Source of the DNA: Planctomycetota bacterium
GTDB lineage: Bacteria; Planctomycetota; MHYJ01; JACPRB01
DNA length: 7,529 nucleotides
NCBI GenBank assembly: GCA_016200125.1
Contig: JACQFK010000022.1
Coordinates: 1 to 7,529, forward strand
Direction of reading: 5' to 3'
The number at the start of each line of letters is the position of its first letter. The first letter of the stretch is position 1. Under the pieces are notes generated by a model, which saw only the letters and a program-made list of their open reading frames with translations, did no database searches and was not told where the DNA came from. Shown here piece after piece: positions 5,055 to 7,529 of this stretch. A program made the position numbers and the translations under genes.

Positions 5055-7529
5055 ATGGGCCAGGACACGCGAGTCAGATTCATCGTCATCGTCATCCTGA
5101 CGGTGATCTGCGCCTACATGGTCGCGCCGATCCCGAACAAGCCGAAGATCCCGGTCCTCGGCGACGCGACATTCAACCGCGGCATCGACCTCGCCGGCGG
5201 CGCCGAGCTCCGCTACCGGGTCCTCTTCGACCCGGGCTTCAGCGGCAGCAAGGAAGCGGCCACCAAGGTCGCCACCGACGTCATCCGCCGCCGCGTCGAG
5301 GCCAAGCAGCTCAAGGAGCCCAAGATCAACTCCCACGGCGAGGACCAGATCGTCATCCAGCTCGCCGGCGTCGACGCCGACACCCTCAACGACTACAAGC
5401 GCATCATCCAGACGACGGGCAAGCTGGAGCTCCACGCCGCCGCCCCCAAGGACCTCCAGGAGCGCTACAACAAGGACAAGGTGGTCCCGAGCGACTACAT
5501 GGTCGTCGAGAACACCGAGCGGGCCCGGGGCGGCGAGTACGAGGCCTACGGCGCCCAGCTCCTGGTCCAGAAGAAGACGGTCATCGAGGGCCGCCACATC
5601 ACCCAGGCGGAGCCGCGGCAGGAGATGGTCCCCGGCGGCGCCCGCTGGGTCACCTCCTTCGAGCTCGACGTCGAAGGCGCCAAGATGTTCGACGAGGCGG
5701 CCTTCAACCTCTACAACCAGCGGCCGCCCGGCCTCATCGTCATCATGCTCGACGGCAAGGTGAAGTCGGCCCCGGCGGTCCAGTCGCCCGCCTTCCACGG
5801 CCGCGGCCAGATCTCCGGCGCGAAGGACCAGAACGACGCGAAGGAGCTTTCGATCATCCTCCGCAGCGGCAGCCTTCCCGCCCCCATCGGCTCCTTCGAG
5901 AACGGACAGGCGCTCCCCGGCAAGCCGGAGTCGGAGACCTTCGTCGGGCCCACGCTCGGCGAGGACGCGATCCGCCGCGGCCTGATGGCGAGCGGCATCA
6001 CGATTCTGGCCGTCTCGATCTTCATGCTCGTCTACTATCGCGCCGCGGGCCTGATCGCAGTGATCAGCGTCATCCTGAACCTGGTCTACCTGATGGCGAT
6101 CATGTCCTTCTTCAACGCGACGCTCACGCTGCCCGGCATCGCCGGCATCGTCCTCACCGTCGGCATGGCCGTCGACGCGAACATCCTGATCTTCGAGCGC
6201 ATCCGCGAGGAGCAGGCCAAGGGCAAGACCGCCGCCCAGTGCTTCGACGCGGGACACGACCGGGCCTTCACGACCATCGTCGATTCCAACGTCACGACGC
6301 TCATCGCGGGCGTCGTGCTCTACTACTTCGGCACCGGCCCCGTCCAGGGCTTCGCCGTCACTCTTTCGATCGGCATCCTGACGACCCTGTTCAGCGTCCT
6401 TTTCTGCTCCAAGGTCTTCCTCAGGATGCTCCTGACCGGCGGGCTCAGCAGCTGGAAGATGATGTCCCTGCTGAGAAAGCCGAACGTCAACTTCCTCCGC
6501 GTCGCGAAGGCCTGCGTGATGGGCTCGATCATCGGAACCGTCATCGTGATGGGCGTCTTCTTCGCCCGGAAAGACGAGAAATACGGCATCGACTTCAAGG
6601 GCGGCGCCAACGTCGCCTTCTCGATGAACAAGGCGCAGAGCATCGACGAGGTCCGAAACCGGATCAAGGGCATCAAGAAGGCCGACGGGCTGCCCAAGTT
6701 CGACGACGCCGAGATCCAGACGATCACGGAGCCCGAGGCCCGCCACGCCGACACGAACATCATCAAGGGCACCTCGCGCAACTTCCAGCTCCGCAGCGGC
6801 TTCGACAACGTCGACGAGATCAAGAAGGACCTCCAGGAGGTCTTCAAGGACTGGCTCTCGCGCGACCCCTTCGAGGAGATGACCGACAAGGACGTCGACC
6901 CCAACCTCCGCAAGCTCGACGGCCGCAAGGAGGGCAAGGGCTGGATCATCTACTTCAAGGAAGACAAATTCAACCTGGCCGCGGACCGCAAGAAGATCTC
7001 CGACGCGGGGAAGATCAAGGACCTGCTCGAGAAGGACAGCCAGGGCGCCCCCCTCTTCAGCCTCGAGGAGATGGCCGCGCCCCCCGTGGGCCTCAAAAAG
7101 ATCAAGTTCGCGCCCACCGAGAAGGTTTCCACGGACACCGACAAGCTGACCAAGCTGCGCGACGAGCTCAAGGCCCTGCTGGGCGACGAACTCTCCAAGA
7201 GCCCCTTCCTGTCGAGCGGGAAGATCGGCAGCGCGGTGGCCGGCGAGCTCCGCAACTCCACCTTCTGGGCGATGGTCGTCTCCTGGGTGCTCATGATCGT
7301 GTACGTCGCGGTCCGCTTCGACTCCTGGCGCTACGGCGTCGCGGCCGTCGTCGCGCTGATCCACGACGCGGTTTTCGCGCTGGGCTTCACCGCGCTCGCC
7401 GGCGCCGTCGTCCCCAAGTCCTGGGGCCTGAACTTCGACATCAGCCTCAACACCCTCGCGGCGATCCTGACCGTCATCGGCTACTCGATCAACGACACGA
7501 TCGTCGTGTTCGACCGGATCCGCGAGAAC
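5055..7529 (+). CDS. secDF: SecD-SecF fusion protein, protein-export membrane protein (C-terminus cut by window edge)
   Basis: The frame is open for 825 residues to the right edge. SecDF uses the proton gradient to pull exported proteins from the SecYEG channel on the outer face of the inner membrane. The SecD half has a first membrane helix (about 8-24), the D1 motif 'RGIDLAGGAEL' (42-52), a large periplasmic domain, 'FVGPTLGEDAIRRG' (296-309) and a membrane block (about 311-460) containing 'VGMAVDANILIFERIREE', whose Asp374 matches the proton-path Asp of SecD. The SecF half follows without a break: a membrane helix (about 483-503), 'YGIDFKGGANVAF' (510-522), a long charged periplasmic region, 'GKIGSAVAGELR' (722-733), then helices and 'IGYSINDTIVVFDRIREN', where Asp814 matches the SecF proton-path Asp. 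The last helices lie outside the window. The SecF periplasmic part, about 230 residues between helices, is about twice the usual size. Confidence 0.95.
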   Translation, partial: MGQDTRVRFIVIVILTVICAYMVAPIPNKPKIPVLGDATFNRGIDLAGGAELRYRVLFDPGFSGSKEAATKVATDVIRRRVEAKQLKEPKINSHGEDQIVIQLAGVDADTLNDYKRIIQTTGKLELHAAAPKDLQERYNKDKVVPSDYMVVENTERARGGEYEAYGAQLLVQKKTVIEGRHITQAEPRQEMVPGGARWVTSFELDVEGAKMFDEAAFNLYNQRPPGLIVIMLDGKVKSAPAVQSPAFHGRGQISGAKDQNDAKELSIILRSGSLPAPIGSFENGQALPGKPESETFVGPTLGEDAIRRGLMASGITILAVSIFMLVYYRAAGLIAVISVILNLVYLMAIMSFFNATLTLPGIAGIVLTVGMAVDANILIFERIREEQAKGKTAAQCFDAGHDRAFTTIVDSNVTTLIAGVVLYYFGTGPVQGFAVTLSIGILTTLFSVLFCSKVFLRMLLTGGLSSWKMMSLLRKPNVNFLRVAKACVMGSIIGTVIVMGVFFARKDEKYGIDFKGGANVAFSMNKAQSIDEVRNRIKGIKKADGLPKFDDAEIQTITEPEARHADTNIIKGTSRNFQLRSGFDNVDEIKKDLQEVFKDWLSRDPFEEMTDKDVDPNLRKLDGRKEGKGWIIYFKEDKFNLAADRKKISDAGKIKDLLEKDSQGAPLFSLEEMAAPPVGLKKIKFAPTEKVSTDTDKLTKLRDELKALLGDELSKSPFLSSGKIGSAVAGELRNSTFWAMVVSWVLMIVYVAVRFDSWRYGVAAVVALIHDAVFALGFTALAGAVVPKSWGLNFDISLNTLAAILTVIGYSINDTIVVFDRIREN

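Noticed and set aside
5043..7364. A 773-codon open frame on the minus strand opposite secDF
   Set aside because: It is fully antisense to an unmistakable secDF gene. Its product is a monotonous run of Asp, Glu, Leu, Val, Ala and Arg, the usual shadow of GC-rich codon use.

Overview
This is a GC-rich chromosomal window with long bacterial genes, tightly packed and apparently free of mobile DNA, RNA genes or CRISPR arrays. A SecD-SecF fusion preceded by yajC, a protein with two PilZ domains, a Hanks-type kinase-like protein and a secreted GH127-family glycosidase together suggest a Gram-negative-type bacterium such as a planctomycete or a relative. That is an inference from gene content and style, not a proven assignment.

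Layout. Three genes lie on the minus strand, in the transcription order tandem-PilZ protein (4361 to 3573), secreted GH127/DUF1680-type glycosidase (3514 to 1328), and kinase-like protein (1256 to the left edge, cut). Two genes lie on the plus strand: yajC (4575-4979) and a secDF fusion (5055 to the right edge, cut). A 213-base divergent intergenic region (4362-4574) separates the two groups. It holds promoter-like elements for both sides and several inverted repeats.

How the genes work together. YajC and SecDF form the accessory, proton-driven part of the Sec translocon, and their order is the classic one. The glycosidase has a signal peptide and would be a Sec client, but Sec clients are common, so this is not evidence of a dedicated system. 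The PilZ protein is a probable cyclic-di-GMP sensor. The kinase-like protein keeps the overall fold signature, but it has lost the usual residues at two catalytic positions (HRD Asp to Glu, DFG Asp to Gly) and has no glycine-rich loop, so it looks like a pseudokinase or an atypical kinase.

The most distinctive pattern is at the gene starts. All four genes that begin a possible transcription unit have a -10-like hexamer only about 3 to 14 bases before the ATG and no Shine-Dalgarno sequence. The one clearly operon-internal gene, secDF, has an AGGA at normal spacing. This suggests leaderless or near-leaderless transcripts for promoter-proximal genes. No wholly new multi-gene system is evident. 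The strongest leads are the degenerate kinase, the start-site architecture, the dyad cluster upstream of the PilZ gene, and the enlarged periplasmic region of SecF.
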